Shown here: positions 40,672 to 49,751 of the stretch, piece after piece
Numbering within the stretch: the first letter of the stretch is position 1
How the letters are laid out: each line of letters begins with the position of its first letter
Origin: Paracidovorax sp031843945
GTDB taxonomy: Bacteria; Pseudomonadota; Gammaproteobacteria; Burkholderiales; Burkholderiaceae_C
Length of the DNA: 64,000 nucleotides
Direction: 5' to 3'
Assembly: GCF_031843945.1 (NCBI RefSeq)
Contig: NZ_JAVTJJ010000010.1
Span: forward strand, 62,001-126,000
The notes under the pieces: generated by a model
The model's database searches: none
Told to the model about the DNA's origin: nothing
What the model saw: only the letters and a program-made list of their open reading frames with translations
Made by a program: the position numbers and the translations under genes

Positions 40672-41945
40672 AGCTGGCGCAGGTCACGCCGCGCACCTAC
40701 GCGCCGCAAGACGAGCTCTTCGTCTGGGCGCTGGTCAACCCCGCCGCCCCGGTGCTGACCGGCTCGCTGGCCTTGTCGCATCTGGTGCCCAACTGCGCCA
40801 CGTTCACCTACACGCCGGACTGGTGGGAGTTCGCGCTGAGCGAAAACCTGCCCCTCGTCGCAGGCCAGGCCTTCAGCGCAGGGCTGAAGGACAGCGCGCC
40901 CGGCGCCATCGACGACGCACGGCCCGACCGCTGGGGCGAGCGCATCATCCGCCACATCGACCGGCCGGCGCGCCTGTCGATACTGGAGATGCTGCTGTTT
41001 GCCGGCGATGACCGCTTTGGCGCACTGGGCATCTCCACCTCGGCCGAGCGCTACGTGCCCCGGCGCATCGGGCCGTATCCGCAGCTGCGCGACCTGGCGT
41101 CGCTGGCGCAGGCGGTGGAGGACGTGCAGACACAAGCGCCCGTCACGCCGGATATCCAGCGCCTGGTGCAGCCCGGTGTCACCTTGGGCGGCGCGCGGCC
41201 CAAAGCACTGCTGCAGACTGACAACGGCCCCTGCGTGATCAAGTTCAGCGAACTAGACGACCCGGTAGACACGCCGCTGATCGAACACGCCACCATGACG
41301 CTGGCCGCCCTTGCCGGCATCACCGTTGCGCAAACGGGCGTGCTGCCGCTGCCATCACGGCATGTGCACGGCACGCAGCGCCACGCACTGACCATCCAGC
41401 GCTTCGACCGGCTGGACGCCAACGGGCAGACCTTGCGGCTGCATTGCATCTCCGCCAGAACTGCGCTGGCGGCTGCGGGCCTCACGGAAAGCTACGGCGC
41501 CCTGGCTACCGTGTTGCTGCGCCAGGCGCATCCTGACCGGCAGAAAGCCCAGCGCGAAGAGCTGTTCCAGCGCATGGTGTTCAACATCCTCATGGACAAC
41601 ACCGACGACCACGAGCGCAATCACTGCCTGCGCCTGGGTTTGGACGGCTACTACGCGCTATGCCCCGCGTTCGACGTGGTGCCGACACTGCAGAACATGG
41701 GCTACCAGGCCATGGTGGTCGGCCAACATGGCGCTGAGTCGACCCTGGACAACGCGCTGACCGAACTAAGCGAATTCGGCATTCAGCGCGCCCGAGCCAT
41801 CGAACTCGTGCAGGCCGTGGCCCGCACGGTGGACCAGTGGCCGCAACACTTCGCCCGCCAGGGCGTGAGCGCAAAAGACATGGAGCTGCTGCACGCCAGC
41901 ATCGACCGCAACGCACTAAAAGCGCAACGCAAGGCGTTCTGCTGA
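40668..41945 (+). CDS. HipA-like serine/threonine kinase toxin
   Basis: A 425-aa type II toxin kinase. Motifs are LGGARPKALL (Gly-rich loop), VIKFSELDDP (ATP-binding Lys), the catalytic segment NILMDNTDDHERN and the metal-binding FDVVPTLQ. E. coli HipA phosphorylates glutamyl-tRNA synthetase and causes persistence; target identity here is unknown. The catalytic residues appear intact, so the toxin is probably functional. The ATG at 40668 overlaps the hipB stop. Confidence 0.9.
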   Translation: MKLAQVTPRTYAPQDELFVWALVNPAAPVLTGSLALSHLVPNCATFTYTPDWWEFALSENLPLVAGQAFSAGLKDSAPGAIDDARPDRWGERIIRHIDRPARLSILEMLLFAGDDRFGALGISTSAERYVPRRIGPYPQLRDLASLAQAVEDVQTQAPVTPDIQRLVQPGVTLGGARPKALLQTDNGPCVIKFSELDDPVDTPLIEHATMTLAALAGITVAQTGVLPLPSRHVHGTQRHALTIQRFDRLDANGQTLRLHCISARTALAAAGLTESYGALATVLLRQAHPDRQKAQREELFQRMVFNILMDNTDDHERNHCLRLGLDGYYALCPAFDVVPTLQNMGYQAMVVGQHGAESTLDNALTELSEFGIQRARAIELVQAVARTVDQWPQHFARQGVSAKDMELLHASIDRNALKAQRKAFC

Positions 41946-42063
41946 CCGCGCTGGATGGCGTGGGTGCGGGTGCTCTTTTCCGACACACGCCTCTGCCTCG
42001 CGCCTACACAGCGGGCACGGCAGTGAGGCGACAGTGCACTGTCTTTCATCCAATGAGGTACCT

Positions 42064-42465
42064 ATGAAAACCAACGTGATTGCAGCGCTCGTCGCTTCGG
42101 GCTTCCTGGCCTGCACTGGCGCACACGCCCTGACGGCCGACCAGCACAAGGCGGCCAAGGCGAAAATCGAAGCCGACTACAAGTCGCAAAAGGTGCAATG
42201 CGACACCCTCAAGGACAACGCCAAGGATGTCTGCGAAGAAGAGGCCGAAGCTAAGGAAAAGCTGGCAAAGGCCGAGCTGGAGCAACAGTACAAGCCCAGC
42301 GCCGCTCATGCACGCAAGGTAGCCGAAGTTCGGGCTGAAGGCGTTCACGACGTCGCCAAGGAAAAGTGCGACGACCAGACGGGCGACGCCAAGAACGCAT
42401 GCGAAAAGCAGGCCAAGGCTGACTATGACAAGGCCAAGGCCGACATCAAGGCAACGAAGTACTAA
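42064..42465 (+). CDS. Periplasmic Cys-repeat protein, unknown function
   Basis: A 133-aa exported protein: signal peptide MKTNVIAALVASGFLACTGAHA cleaved after AHA, then a Lys/Ala/Glu-rich, probably helical region with two similar units. Each has a Cys pair ten residues apart: KVQCDTLKDNAKDVCEEEAE and KEKCDDQTGDAKNACEKQAK. Similar Comamonadaceae proteins are sometimes mislabelled TolA because of composition. GAGGT lies five bases before the ATG. No partner is evident nearby. Confidence 0.75.
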   Translation: MKTNVIAALVASGFLACTGAHALTADQHKAAKAKIEADYKSQKVQCDTLKDNAKDVCEEEAEAKEKLAKAELEQQYKPSAAHARKVAEVRAEGVHDVAKEKCDDQTGDAKNACEKQAKADYDKAKADIKATKY

Positions 42466-42522
42466 GCGAAGTACTGAGTCGAACGCCAGTTCGATTCGCT
42501 CCCAGTGCTGACTGGGAAACGA

Positions 42523-42580
42523 GCCCCCATGGCTGCATGAGTGAAGGCCCCTGTGACCTGCTCAGGCGCATGGGGGTTTT
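42523..42580 (+). terminator. Probable terminator with long loop
   Basis: GCCCCCATG (42523-42531) pairs with CATGGGGG (42569-42576), followed by TTTT. A smaller hairpin (CCCAGT-GCTG-ACTGGG, 42501-42516) precedes it. It closes the Cys-repeat protein gene. Confidence 0.6.
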
Positions 42581-42666
42581 GTCATGCCGCGCCAACAAAG
42601 GATGGCAGAGCCTGCGCAATGGGTCCCTACCGCGCGGCCCCGCATTTGGCGAAGCGATGCGATGCG

Positions 42667-43665
42667 TCAATCCACGCTGGCGCCGGACTCCTTGACCACC
42701 TTGCCCCACTTCACGGCTTCGGTCTGGATGAAAGCGGCAAACTGCTCCGGCGTCTCGCCCGCGGTTTCGGCGCCCTGCTCGTTGATCTTCTTCTTGACGT
42801 CCGGCTGGGCCAGCACCTTCACCAGCGCCTTGTTCAGCTGCGCGACGATGAGCGCGGGCGTGCCGGCAGGGGCGAACATGCCGAACCACGACGTGGCCTC
42901 ATAGCCCGGCACGCCGGCTTCGGCGATGGTGGGCACGTCGGGCAACTCGGGCGAACGCTTGGCCGTGGTCACCGCGATGGGGCGCAACTTGCCCGAGCGC
43001 ACGTGCTGGATGGCCGATGGCATGTTGTCGAACATGATGCCGATCTGGTTGCCCAGCAGGTCGGTCACGGCCGGTGCGCTGCCCTTGTAGGGAACGTGCT
43101 GCATGTCCACCTTGGCCATGCTCTTGAACAGCTCGCCCGACAGGTGGATGGAGCTGCCGCTGCCCGACGAGCCAAAGTTGACCTTGCCGGGGTTGGCCTT
43201 GGCGTACGCGATGAGTTCCTGCACCGTCTTGTATGGCTGCGCGGGGTTGGCGACCAGCAGGTTGGGCACGTTGGCGACGCGCGTGAGCGGCGCGAAGTCC
43301 TTCACCGGGTCGAATGGCATCTTCTTGTACAGCGATGCATTGATGGCGTGCGTGCCCACGGTGCCCATGAACAGGGTGTAGCCATCGGCCGCAGCGCGCG
43401 CAGCCAGCTGGCCACCGATGTTGCCGCCAGCACCGGCACGGTTGTCCACCACCACGGACTGGCCGAGCTCGGTGGTCAACCCCTGCGCAATGATGCGCGC
43501 CAGAATGTCGGTGGTGCCGCCCGCTGCAAACGGCACGACGATGGTGATGATCTTGGTCGGATAAGCCTGCGCAAAGGCCATGGCGGGAACGGTGCCGATG
43601 GCAGCAGCCGCCAGGGCGGCGACGACGGTGCGGCGGGTAGCGAATCGGGTGAAGTGAACGGACAT
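42667..43665 (-). CDS. Bug-family tripartite tricarboxylate transporter receptor
   Basis: A 332-aa periplasmic solute-binding protein: signal peptide ending MAFAQA, then IVVPFAAGGTTDILARI, VDNRAGAGGNIGGQLAA and PFDPVKDFAPLTRV. The ATG at 43665 is preceded by GAGGAAA about seven bases upstream. It is the last gene of the oxoadipate cluster, suggesting it binds a carboxylate related to this pathway; that is inference. No membrane subunits are nearby. Confidence 0.92.
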   Translation of the reverse strand: MSVHFTRFATRRTVVAALAAAAIGTVPAMAFAQAYPTKIITIVVPFAAGGTTDILARIIAQGLTTELGQSVVVDNRAGAGGNIGGQLAARAAADGYTLFMGTVGTHAINASLYKKMPFDPVKDFAPLTRVANVPNLLVANPAQPYKTVQELIAYAKANPGKVNFGSSGSGSSIHLSGELFKSMAKVDMQHVPYKGSAPAVTDLLGNQIGIMFDNMPSAIQHVRSGKLRPIAVTTAKRSPELPDVPTIAEAGVPGYEATSWFGMFAPAGTPALIVAQLNKALVKVLAQPDVKKKINEQGAETAGETPEQFAAFIQTEAVKWGKVVKESGASVD

Positions 43666-43712
43666 GTGTTGTTTCCTCGGATCTCTTATAGGGATGGGGC
43701 TCAGCAGCGCGG

Positions 43713-43997
43713 TTATTCCTGCACGATGGACGACGGATGATTGGCCAGCGGCGTCACCTTGATCTGCATGTAGGGGAACAGCGGCAGGCCGCTCAGAATG
43801 GTGTGCAGTTCGTCGTTGCTGGCCACGTCGAAGATGCTCACGTTGGCGTATTCGCCGACGACGCGCCACAGGTGGCGCCACTTGCCGTCTTGCTGCAACT
43901 GCTGCGAATACGCTTTTTCCTTGCGCTTGATTTCGTCGGCCACCTCGGGGGCCAGCGTGGACGGGATCTGCACGATCATTTCAGCCATGAACAGCAT
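43713..43997 (-). CDS. catC: Muconolactone delta-isomerase
   Basis: A 94-aa enzyme isomerising muconolactone to 3-oxoadipate enol-lactone in the catechol branch of the beta-ketoadipate pathway. It matches CatC over its whole length: RKEKAYSQQLQQDGKWRHLW, VVGEYANVSIFDVASNDELH and LPLFPYMQIKVTPLANHPSS. AAGGAG lies seven bases before the ATG. catA and catB are not in the window, so muconolactone must come from genes elsewhere. Confidence 0.93.
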   Translation of the reverse strand: MLFMAEMIVQIPSTLAPEVADEIKRKEKAYSQQLQQDGKWRHLWRVVGEYANVSIFDVASNDELHTILSGLPLFPYMQIKVTPLANHPSSIVQE

Positions 43998-44040
43998 GGG
44001 ATTTCTCCTTGAAAAGAGGTGGGGTAAACGAGAGAGGGAA

Positions 44041-45375
44041 TCAGAGGTGCGGCCAGACCAGCATGGTCACGGCGTAGATGGCGCCCACCAGCAGCATGGA
44101 AACCACCGTGTAGCCCATGATGTCTTTGAGCTTGAGCTTGGACAGCGCCAGCGCCGGCAAGATCCAGAACGGCTGCACCAGATCGTTCCAGCCGTTGCCC
44201 AGCATCACCGACATGGCGGTCTGCGCCTGCGATGCGCCCAGCGTGGTGGCCGCGTTGATCATGAACGGGCCCTGCAGCACCCAGTGGCCGCCGCCCGAAG
44301 GCGCGAAGAAGTTGATGACGAACGAACTCACCAGGCCCCACAGCGGCAGCGTGTCGGCGGTGGAGACGCTCACGAACACGTGCGCGATGGACTCCACCAG
44401 CCCCGAGCCATGCATGATGGCCATGATGCCGGCGTAGAACGGAAACTGCAGAATGATCCCGCCGATGGTCTTCACGCCTTCGTTGACCTTCTCCACGTAT
44501 GCCATCGGTGTGCGCAGCAGCAGCACGCCGAGGAACAGGATGAAGAAGTTGATCATGTTCAGATCAAGGTTGCCGCCCTTGATGAAGTGCATGGCCACAT
44601 AGGCCATGCCGCACAGGCCGATCAGCAGGCTCAGCACGCGGCTGTGGTTCAAGCGGTAGGCCAGCGTCTTCTCGTCGCCCATCACGCTCTCGGCGCCGGC
44701 CGGTTTGGCATCGGCCACGGAGGCCGGATCCAGCTCGACGACCTTCTCGCCCTTCTTGGGGTGCATGGTGGCGTTCAGCAGCGGCAGCGCGATCAGCACG
44801 GCCAGGCTGGTCAGCAGGATGGGTGTGGAGAAGATCGTCTGCGTGAGCGGGATCAGCCCCATCGTGCCTTCGAACGCATGGCCCTTGGTGGAGATCAGCA
44901 CGGGGATGGTCGCCGAAAAGCCCAGGCTGTACATGGTGAAGCCCGTGTAGGCAGCCGCAATGATGAGCGGGTAGTGCACGCCCTTCACTTTGAGCGCCAG
45001 CTTGCGCGCCATGATGCCGCCGATCACCAGGCCGAAGCCCCAGTTGAGGTAGCTGCCCACACAGCCCACGATGGTGGCGACGATGATGGCCTGGCGCGGC
45101 GTTTGCACGTGCGATGCGATGCGGTTCAGAAACCGGTCCACGATGGGCGCGGCCGCCAGCACGTAGCCCATCACCAGAATCACCGCCATCTGCGTGGTGA
45201 ACGCCAGCAGGCTCCAGAAGCCCTTGCCCCAGTCCTGCACCACGTCGTTGATGGGACGGTTTTCTACACCGAAGGCAAGCGCCATGGTCAGCAGCGTGAG
45301 CATGATCGCGAAGACGAACGGGTCGGGCAGGTAGCGCCGCATCAGCTCGGTGAAGAAGGCAGTGATTTTCGACAT
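44041..45375 (-). CDS. AtoE-type short-chain fatty acid transporter
   Basis: A 444-aa membrane protein with about twelve helices of the AtoE/SCFA permease family (COG2031). Segments include RYLPDPFVFAIMLTLLTMAL near the N-terminus, YLNWGFGLVIGGIMARKLAL and FAPSGGGHWVLQGPFMINAA near the C-terminus. Its position inside the oxoadipate operon suggests uptake of an acid intermediate, a function not established for the family. Confidence 0.9.
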   Translation of the reverse strand: MSKITAFFTELMRRYLPDPFVFAIMLTLLTMALAFGVENRPINDVVQDWGKGFWSLLAFTTQMAVILVMGYVLAAAPIVDRFLNRIASHVQTPRQAIIVATIVGCVGSYLNWGFGLVIGGIMARKLALKVKGVHYPLIIAAAYTGFTMYSLGFSATIPVLISTKGHAFEGTMGLIPLTQTIFSTPILLTSLAVLIALPLLNATMHPKKGEKVVELDPASVADAKPAGAESVMGDEKTLAYRLNHSRVLSLLIGLCGMAYVAMHFIKGGNLDLNMINFFILFLGVLLLRTPMAYVEKVNEGVKTIGGIILQFPFYAGIMAIMHGSGLVESIAHVFVSVSTADTLPLWGLVSSFVINFFAPSGGGHWVLQGPFMINAATTLGASQAQTAMSVMLGNGWNDLVQPFWILPALALSKLKLKDIMGYTVVSMLLVGAIYAVTMLVWPHL

Positions 45376-45438
45376 TGGGGAAGGTCTCTTGTTGTGATGT
45401 TGAATTTGTGAAAGCTCGGATCAGGACAAGCGTGACCG

Positions 45439-46164
45439 TCAGACGCCTGCGATGCCCACCGTCATGCCGCCGCAGACGTACAGCACCTGGCCCGTGACGA
45501 AGCCGCTGCGGGCATCCAGCAGGTACGACACCGCATGCGCCACATCGTCGGGCGTGCCCACGCGCTTGACGGGCACCGAATCGATGATGGCCTTCGTGCG
45601 CGGCGCATCGGGCGGGTTGGCGCGGTCGAACAGCTCGGTGCGGATGGGGCCCGGGCCGATGGCGTTGGCCGTCACGCCGTGGCGGCCCAGCTCCAGCGCC
45701 CACACGCGCGTCATGCCGATCAGCCCGGCCTTGGTGGCCGAATACGCGGTGCGCAGCTCCTTGCCCAAAGCCGCACGGGAGGACATGTTCACGATGCGCC
45801 CGAAGCCCGCCGCCCGCATGCCCGGCAGCAGCGCCTGCATGCACTGGAGGCTGCAGCGCAGGTTCAGCGCCACGGCCAGGTCGAACTGTTCCAGCGTCTG
45901 CTCGGCCGCTTCGGCCGGCACCACGATGCCCACGTTGTTCACCAGCCTCGTGATGGGGCCGCCGGCCAGGGCCTCCTGCAAGGCCCGCGCGGTGTCGGTG
46001 GTGTTGGACAGGTCGGCCTGGATGCCGCCGGGCACATGGCCTACGGCGCGGTCGATGATGACGGGCTCGTAGCCGTCGGCGCGGCAGCGCTCGGCCGTCG
46101 CCGCGCCGATGCCGGCGCCGCCGCCGGTGATGAGAACGCGCTCGCGTGCAGATGCTGTGGTCAT
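45439..46164 (-). CDS. Short-chain dehydrogenase/reductase
   Basis: A 241-aa SDR with the cofactor motif TGGGAGIGAA, NNVG, catalytic Ser in NMSSRAALG, and YSATKAG (YxxxK). The Asp in VIIDRA suggests NAD(H) preference. It probably oxidises or reduces a hydroxyl or keto intermediate in this cluster; the substrate is unknown. AAGGA precedes the ATG. Confidence 0.92.
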   Translation of the reverse strand: MTTASARERVLITGGGAGIGAATAERCRADGYEPVIIDRAVGHVPGGIQADLSNTTDTARALQEALAGGPITRLVNNVGIVVPAEAAEQTLEQFDLAVALNLRCSLQCMQALLPGMRAAGFGRIVNMSSRAALGKELRTAYSATKAGLIGMTRVWALELGRHGVTANAIGPGPIRTELFDRANPPDAPRTKAIIDSVPVKRVGTPDDVAHAVSYLLDARSGFVTGQVLYVCGGMTVGIAGV

Positions 46165-46201
46165 GGGAGAGAAGTCCTTCAGAAGATGCGAAGCGGCGGC
46201 G

Positions 46202-46498
46202 TCAGAGAAAGCACTGGCCGTCGACGTAAGCCTTGCGCCAGCGGGTGAGCGTCACGCGCTCGAACAGGCCGGCGGCGTGGAACGGGTCGGACTCGATGAA
46301 GCGCTGCGCCTCTTAGCGCGAGTCCAGCGCCACCACGTACAAGCCGCCGCCCAGATCCTTGCCCTCGTCGTCCAGCTTGGCGCCGCAGGCCAGCAGCAGG
46401 GCTTTGTGTTGGTCCAGAAACTCCAGGTGTGCGGCCCGAGCGGCTTTGCGCACGTGCTGGTGCTCGGGCTTGTCGAAGGTTTCGATGATGTAAGGCAA
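46202..46498 (-). pseudogene. YciI-like protein interrupted by one in-frame TAA
   Basis: A 98-codon reading frame starting at a TTG (46498) five bases after AAGGAG. It encodes PYIIETFDKPEHQHVRKAAR, LEFLDQHKALLLACGAKLDD and LGGGLYVVALDSR, then TAA at 46313-46315 (codon 62), then continues EAQRFIESDPFHAAGLFERV and ends WRKAYVDGQCFL. The continuation is the typical end of YciI-domain proteins, so one GAA-to-TAA change (expected SREEAQRF) has truncated it. Start, Shine-Dalgarno and frame are otherwise intact, so the mutation may be recent or a sequencing error. YciI proteins are related to muconolactone isomerase-fold enzymes. Confidence 0.82.
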
Positions 46499-46615
46499 AG
46501 CACTCTCCTTATGCACGCGACAGCGGCACATGGCATACGCCGGTCAACCGGCTTCAGGGGATGGATTTCCGTGCAGTGCGCACTGCACGGAACGGGGCGA
46601 CAGTCAGAACACCAG

Positions 46616-47683
46616 CTACACGGTGGCGACGGGTGTCACAGGCGAGGCAATGGCCCCGGGCAGATTCAACGGCGGCGCCGTCAGCAGAAAACGCGAGCGG
46701 CCCCGCGCACGCAGCCATTCGGCCAGCGGCGTCAGGTGCCACAACTCGCCCAGATGCACGCCCAGCTTGAACAGGCAGTGTTCGTGCAGCGGCAGCGCGG
46801 CGCAGCAGGCCGGGCCCGCCTTGGCGGGAAAAGCCTCGACGGCGTAGTTGTCGGCGGCGATGGCGGCCAGCTGGCTGTCGGTGATCCACTGCAGCAGCTT
46901 GTCGTCGCGCCCGTCCAGCACGGCGCAGCTGCCCGCCAGCACGGCCGCGTCGGGGTGCTTGCGCATGCCCAGCACCACGTCGGCAAAGCCGGTGTGCAGG
47001 CACACGATGTCGCCCGGCTCCACCGCCACGCTGTCGGCATCCAGCACACGCATCAGCGTGTCGTAGCCCACCACCGTGCGGGCATCGCCCAGGTGGGCGC
47101 GCAAATCGATCATCACGCCACGGCCCTGCACGCCCGTGCGGGCCATGCCCTCGATGCCCAGCGCATGCGCGGCCGAAGTGCTGGCGGCCGAGCCCGGCGC
47201 GTCAGGCACGCCGGCATCGCGCACGTCGCTGGGGCCGACCACATCGCGGCCAGCGGCGTAGCCGTTGTAGTACAGCGCTTCGGGCAGGCCGTCGCCATTG
47301 GCGTCGAACATCGAGCCCGCGTGTGCCAGGCCGTCCCACTGCGTGGAGTACTGCAAATGCAGGATGGCCAGGTCGTCCGACAGCACGTCGGTGCGGCCCG
47401 GCTCCAGCGCGCCCAGCAGGCAGTTGAAGTTGACCAGCCCCTTGCGCAGCAGCGGACGCAGCACGGGCGGGTTGCGGTTGGGGTTCAGCGCATTGCCGCC
47501 GGGGTAATCCAGCGGCAGGCTCAGCGCAAAGGCCAGGCCTTCGTGCGCTTCGGCCACGCCCTGGCGCACCTTCTCGGGCGTGAGCAGGTTCAGGCGGCCA
47601 AGCTGGTCGTGGGGCCCGAAGTCGCCCCAGTTGGAGCCCTCCGGGCGGCGCTGCCAGCGAGGATTGGTGGGCTTCGAACACAT
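46616..47683 (-). CDS. Cyclase family protein (kynurenine formamidase superfamily)
   Basis: A 355-aa protein of the cyclase superfamily. Family features are NWGDFGPHDQLGRLNLLTPE, STQWDGLAHAGSMFD (the position of the metal-binding HxGTHxD, here QWDGLAH) and RGVMIDLRAHLG. It is longer than typical kynurenine formamidases (about 210 aa). Such hydrolases open lactones or formamides, which fits a lactone-handling operon; the substrate is unknown. The ATG at 47683 lies 11 bases after pcaD. Confidence 0.85.
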   Translation of the reverse strand: MCSKPTNPRWQRRPEGSNWGDFGPHDQLGRLNLLTPEKVRQGVAEAHEGLAFALSLPLDYPGGNALNPNRNPPVLRPLLRKGLVNFNCLLGALEPGRTDVLSDDLAILHLQYSTQWDGLAHAGSMFDANGDGLPEALYYNGYAAGRDVVGPSDVRDAGVPDAPGSAASTSAAHALGIEGMARTGVQGRGVMIDLRAHLGDARTVVGYDTLMRVLDADSVAVEPGDIVCLHTGFADVVLGMRKHPDAAVLAGSCAVLDGRDDKLLQWITDSQLAAIAADNYAVEAFPAKAGPACCAALPLHEHCLFKLGVHLGELWHLTPLAEWLRARGRSRFLLTAPPLNLPGAIASPVTPVATV

Positions 47684-47693
47684 AGGGCGAATC

Positions 47694-48488
47694 TCAACGC
47701 GCAAGGAAGGCGGCCAGCGCGGCGTCGAACGCGGCGGGCGCTTCCAGGTTGGACAGGTGCGAGGCAGGCACTTCGGCCAGTTGCGCGCCCGCAATGGCAG
47801 CCTGCATGGCCTGCGCGTCGGCCACGGTGGTCACCGGGTCGGCACTGCCGGCAATCAGCAGCGTGGGCACGGTGATGGTGCCGATGGCGCTGCGCAGGTC
47901 GGCCTGGGCCAGTGCCTCGCAGCAGGCGGCATAGCCTTCGGGTGCGATGCCGGCAATCCAGCCTTGCGCACGCTGCACCACCCCGGGCTGCGCGGAGGCA
48001 AAGGCGTCGGTGAACCAGCGGCCGGGCGACGATGCGGCCAGCTCGGCCATCGCGGCCGCGCCCTTCTCGCGCACCAGCGCGGCACGAGCAGTCCAGCCAT
48101 CGGCCGTACCGATCTTCGCGGAGCTGTTGGCCACCACCAGATGCGTCAGGCGACCAGGCGCATTCACGCCCAGCCACAGCCCGGTGAAGCCGCCCATCGA
48201 GATGCCGCAGAAGCTGGCGCGTTCGATGTGCAAGGCATCCAGCAAAACGATCACGTCACCTCCGAGCTGGTCGAAGCTGTACGGGCCGGGCGACACCACG
48301 GTGCCGCCGTGGCCGCGCGTGTCGTAGCGCAGCACGCGGTGCGTCTGGGCAAAGCGCTCGGCCTGCGCGTCCCACATCTCCAGCGTGGTGCCGAGCGAGT
48401 TGGACAGCACCAGCACCGGCGCACTGGCAGGCCCGTCGATGCGCACGCGAAAGGCTCCGCCGGGGGTCTGGATGGTTGTGATGGACAA
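47694..48488 (-). CDS. pcaD: 3-oxoadipate enol-lactonase
   Basis: A 264-aa alpha/beta hydrolase converting 3-oxoadipate enol-lactone to 3-oxoadipate. Visible are LSNSLGTTLEMWDAQAERFA, YDTRGHGG, the nucleophile elbow FCGISMGGFTGLWLG (GxSxG), and VPASHLSNLE with catalytic His. The TTG at 48488 is chosen as start because AAGGAAA sits five bases upstream and length then fits the family; no ATG occurs at the family N-terminus. Confidence 0.92.
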   Translation of the reverse strand: MSITTIQTPGGAFRVRIDGPASAPVLVLSNSLGTTLEMWDAQAERFAQTHRVLRYDTRGHGGTVVSPGPYSFDQLGGDVIVLLDALHIERASFCGISMGGFTGLWLGVNAPGRLTHLVVANSSAKIGTADGWTARAALVREKGAAAMAELAASSPGRWFTDAFASAQPGVVQRAQGWIAGIAPEGYAACCEALAQADLRSAIGTITVPTLLIAGSADPVTTVADAQAMQAAIAGAQLAEVPASHLSNLEAPAAFDAALAAFLAR

Positions 48489-48517
48489 GAGGGTTTCCTT
48501 CGGTCTTTGCCGCGTGC

Positions 48518-49726
48518 TCAGACGCGTTCGAGGATGACGGCAATGCCCTGCCCCACGCCGATGCACATGGTGCACAGGGCGTACTTGCCGGCGTGCTCGT
48601 GCAGGCGGTTCACGGCCGTGGTCACCAGCCGCGCGCCGCTGGCGCCCAGCGGGTGGCCCAGGGCGATGGCGCCGCCCCAGGCATTCACGCGGGCGTCGTC
48701 GTCTTTCAGTCCCAGCGCGCGCAGCACGGCCAGGCCCTGCGCGGCAAAGGCTTCGTTCAGCTCGATCACGTCCATGTGGTCGATGGTCAGCCCGGTCTGC
48801 GCCAGCACCTTGAGCGTGGCGGGCGTGGGGCCAAAGCCCATGATGCGCGGCGCCACGCCGGCCGTGGCCATGCCGACCACGCGGGCACGCGGCTTGAGGC
48901 CGTACTTGGCCGCGCTGGCTTCATCGGCCAGCAGCAGCGCGCAGGCGCCGTCGTTCACGCCGCTGGCGTTGCCGGCGGTCACGGTGCCGTCAGGCCGCAC
49001 CACGCCCTTGAGCTTGGCCAGCGCTTCCAGGCTGGTTTCACGCGGGTGCTCGTCCTCGCTGACGATGAGGGCGTCGCCCTTCTTCTGCGGGATGTGCACG
49101 GGCACGATCTCGCGCGCCAGGTAGCCCGCCTTGATCGCCGCCACAGCGTTGAGCTGGCTGGCCAGGGCCATGCGGTCCTGCGCTGCGCGCTCGATGCCGA
49201 AGTCGGTGGCCACGTTCTCAGCCGTTTCAGGCATCGAATCTACGCCGTACTGCGCCTTCATCAGCTTGTTGACGAAGCGCCAGCCAATCGTCGTGTCATA
49301 CACCGCGTTGTTGCGGCTGAAGGCGCTTTCGGCTTTGGGCATGACGAAGGGCGCGCGGCTCATGCTTTCCACACCGCCCGCAATCATCAAGCCCGCCTCG
49401 CCCGACTTGATGGCGCGCGCGGCCGTGCCCACCGCGTCCAGGCCCGATCCGCACAGCCGGTTGATGGTGGCGCCGGGCACGTCGATGGGCAGGCCGGCCA
49501 GCAGCGCAGACATGCGCGCGACGTTGCGGTTGTCTTCGCCCGCCTGGTTGGCGCAGCCGTAGAGCACGTCGGTCACCGCCGCCCAATCCACGCCGGGGTT
49601 GCGGTCCATCAGCGCCTTGATGGGAATGGCGCCCAGGTCGTCGGTGCGCACGCTGGACAGGGCGCCGCCGTAGCGGCCGAAGGGCGTGCGGATGGCGTCG
49701 CAGATGAAGGCTTGGGCAGAAGTCAT
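48518..49726 (-). CDS. pcaF: 3-oxoadipyl-CoA thiolase
   Basis: A 402-aa thiolase cleaving 3-oxoadipyl-CoA to succinyl-CoA and acetyl-CoA. The acyl-binding Cys is in TINRLCGSGLDAVGTA, the catalytic His in GGAIALGHPLGASGAR and the second Cys in CTMCIGVGQG. Full length for PcaF (about 400 aa). The ATG at 49726 precedes the conserved AFICDAIRTPFGRYGG. Third in the pcaIJFD order. Confidence 0.95.
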   Translation of the reverse strand: MTSAQAFICDAIRTPFGRYGGALSSVRTDDLGAIPIKALMDRNPGVDWAAVTDVLYGCANQAGEDNRNVARMSALLAGLPIDVPGATINRLCGSGLDAVGTAARAIKSGEAGLMIAGGVESMSRAPFVMPKAESAFSRNNAVYDTTIGWRFVNKLMKAQYGVDSMPETAENVATDFGIERAAQDRMALASQLNAVAAIKAGYLAREIVPVHIPQKKGDALIVSEDEHPRETSLEALAKLKGVVRPDGTVTAGNASGVNDGACALLLADEASAAKYGLKPRARVVGMATAGVAPRIMGFGPTPATLKVLAQTGLTIDHMDVIELNEAFAAQGLAVLRALGLKDDDARVNAWGGAIALGHPLGASGARLVTTAVNRLHEHAGKYALCTMCIGVGQGIAVILERV

Positions 49727-49751
49727 GGGGTGTCTCCGAAAGAAGGGGCGG

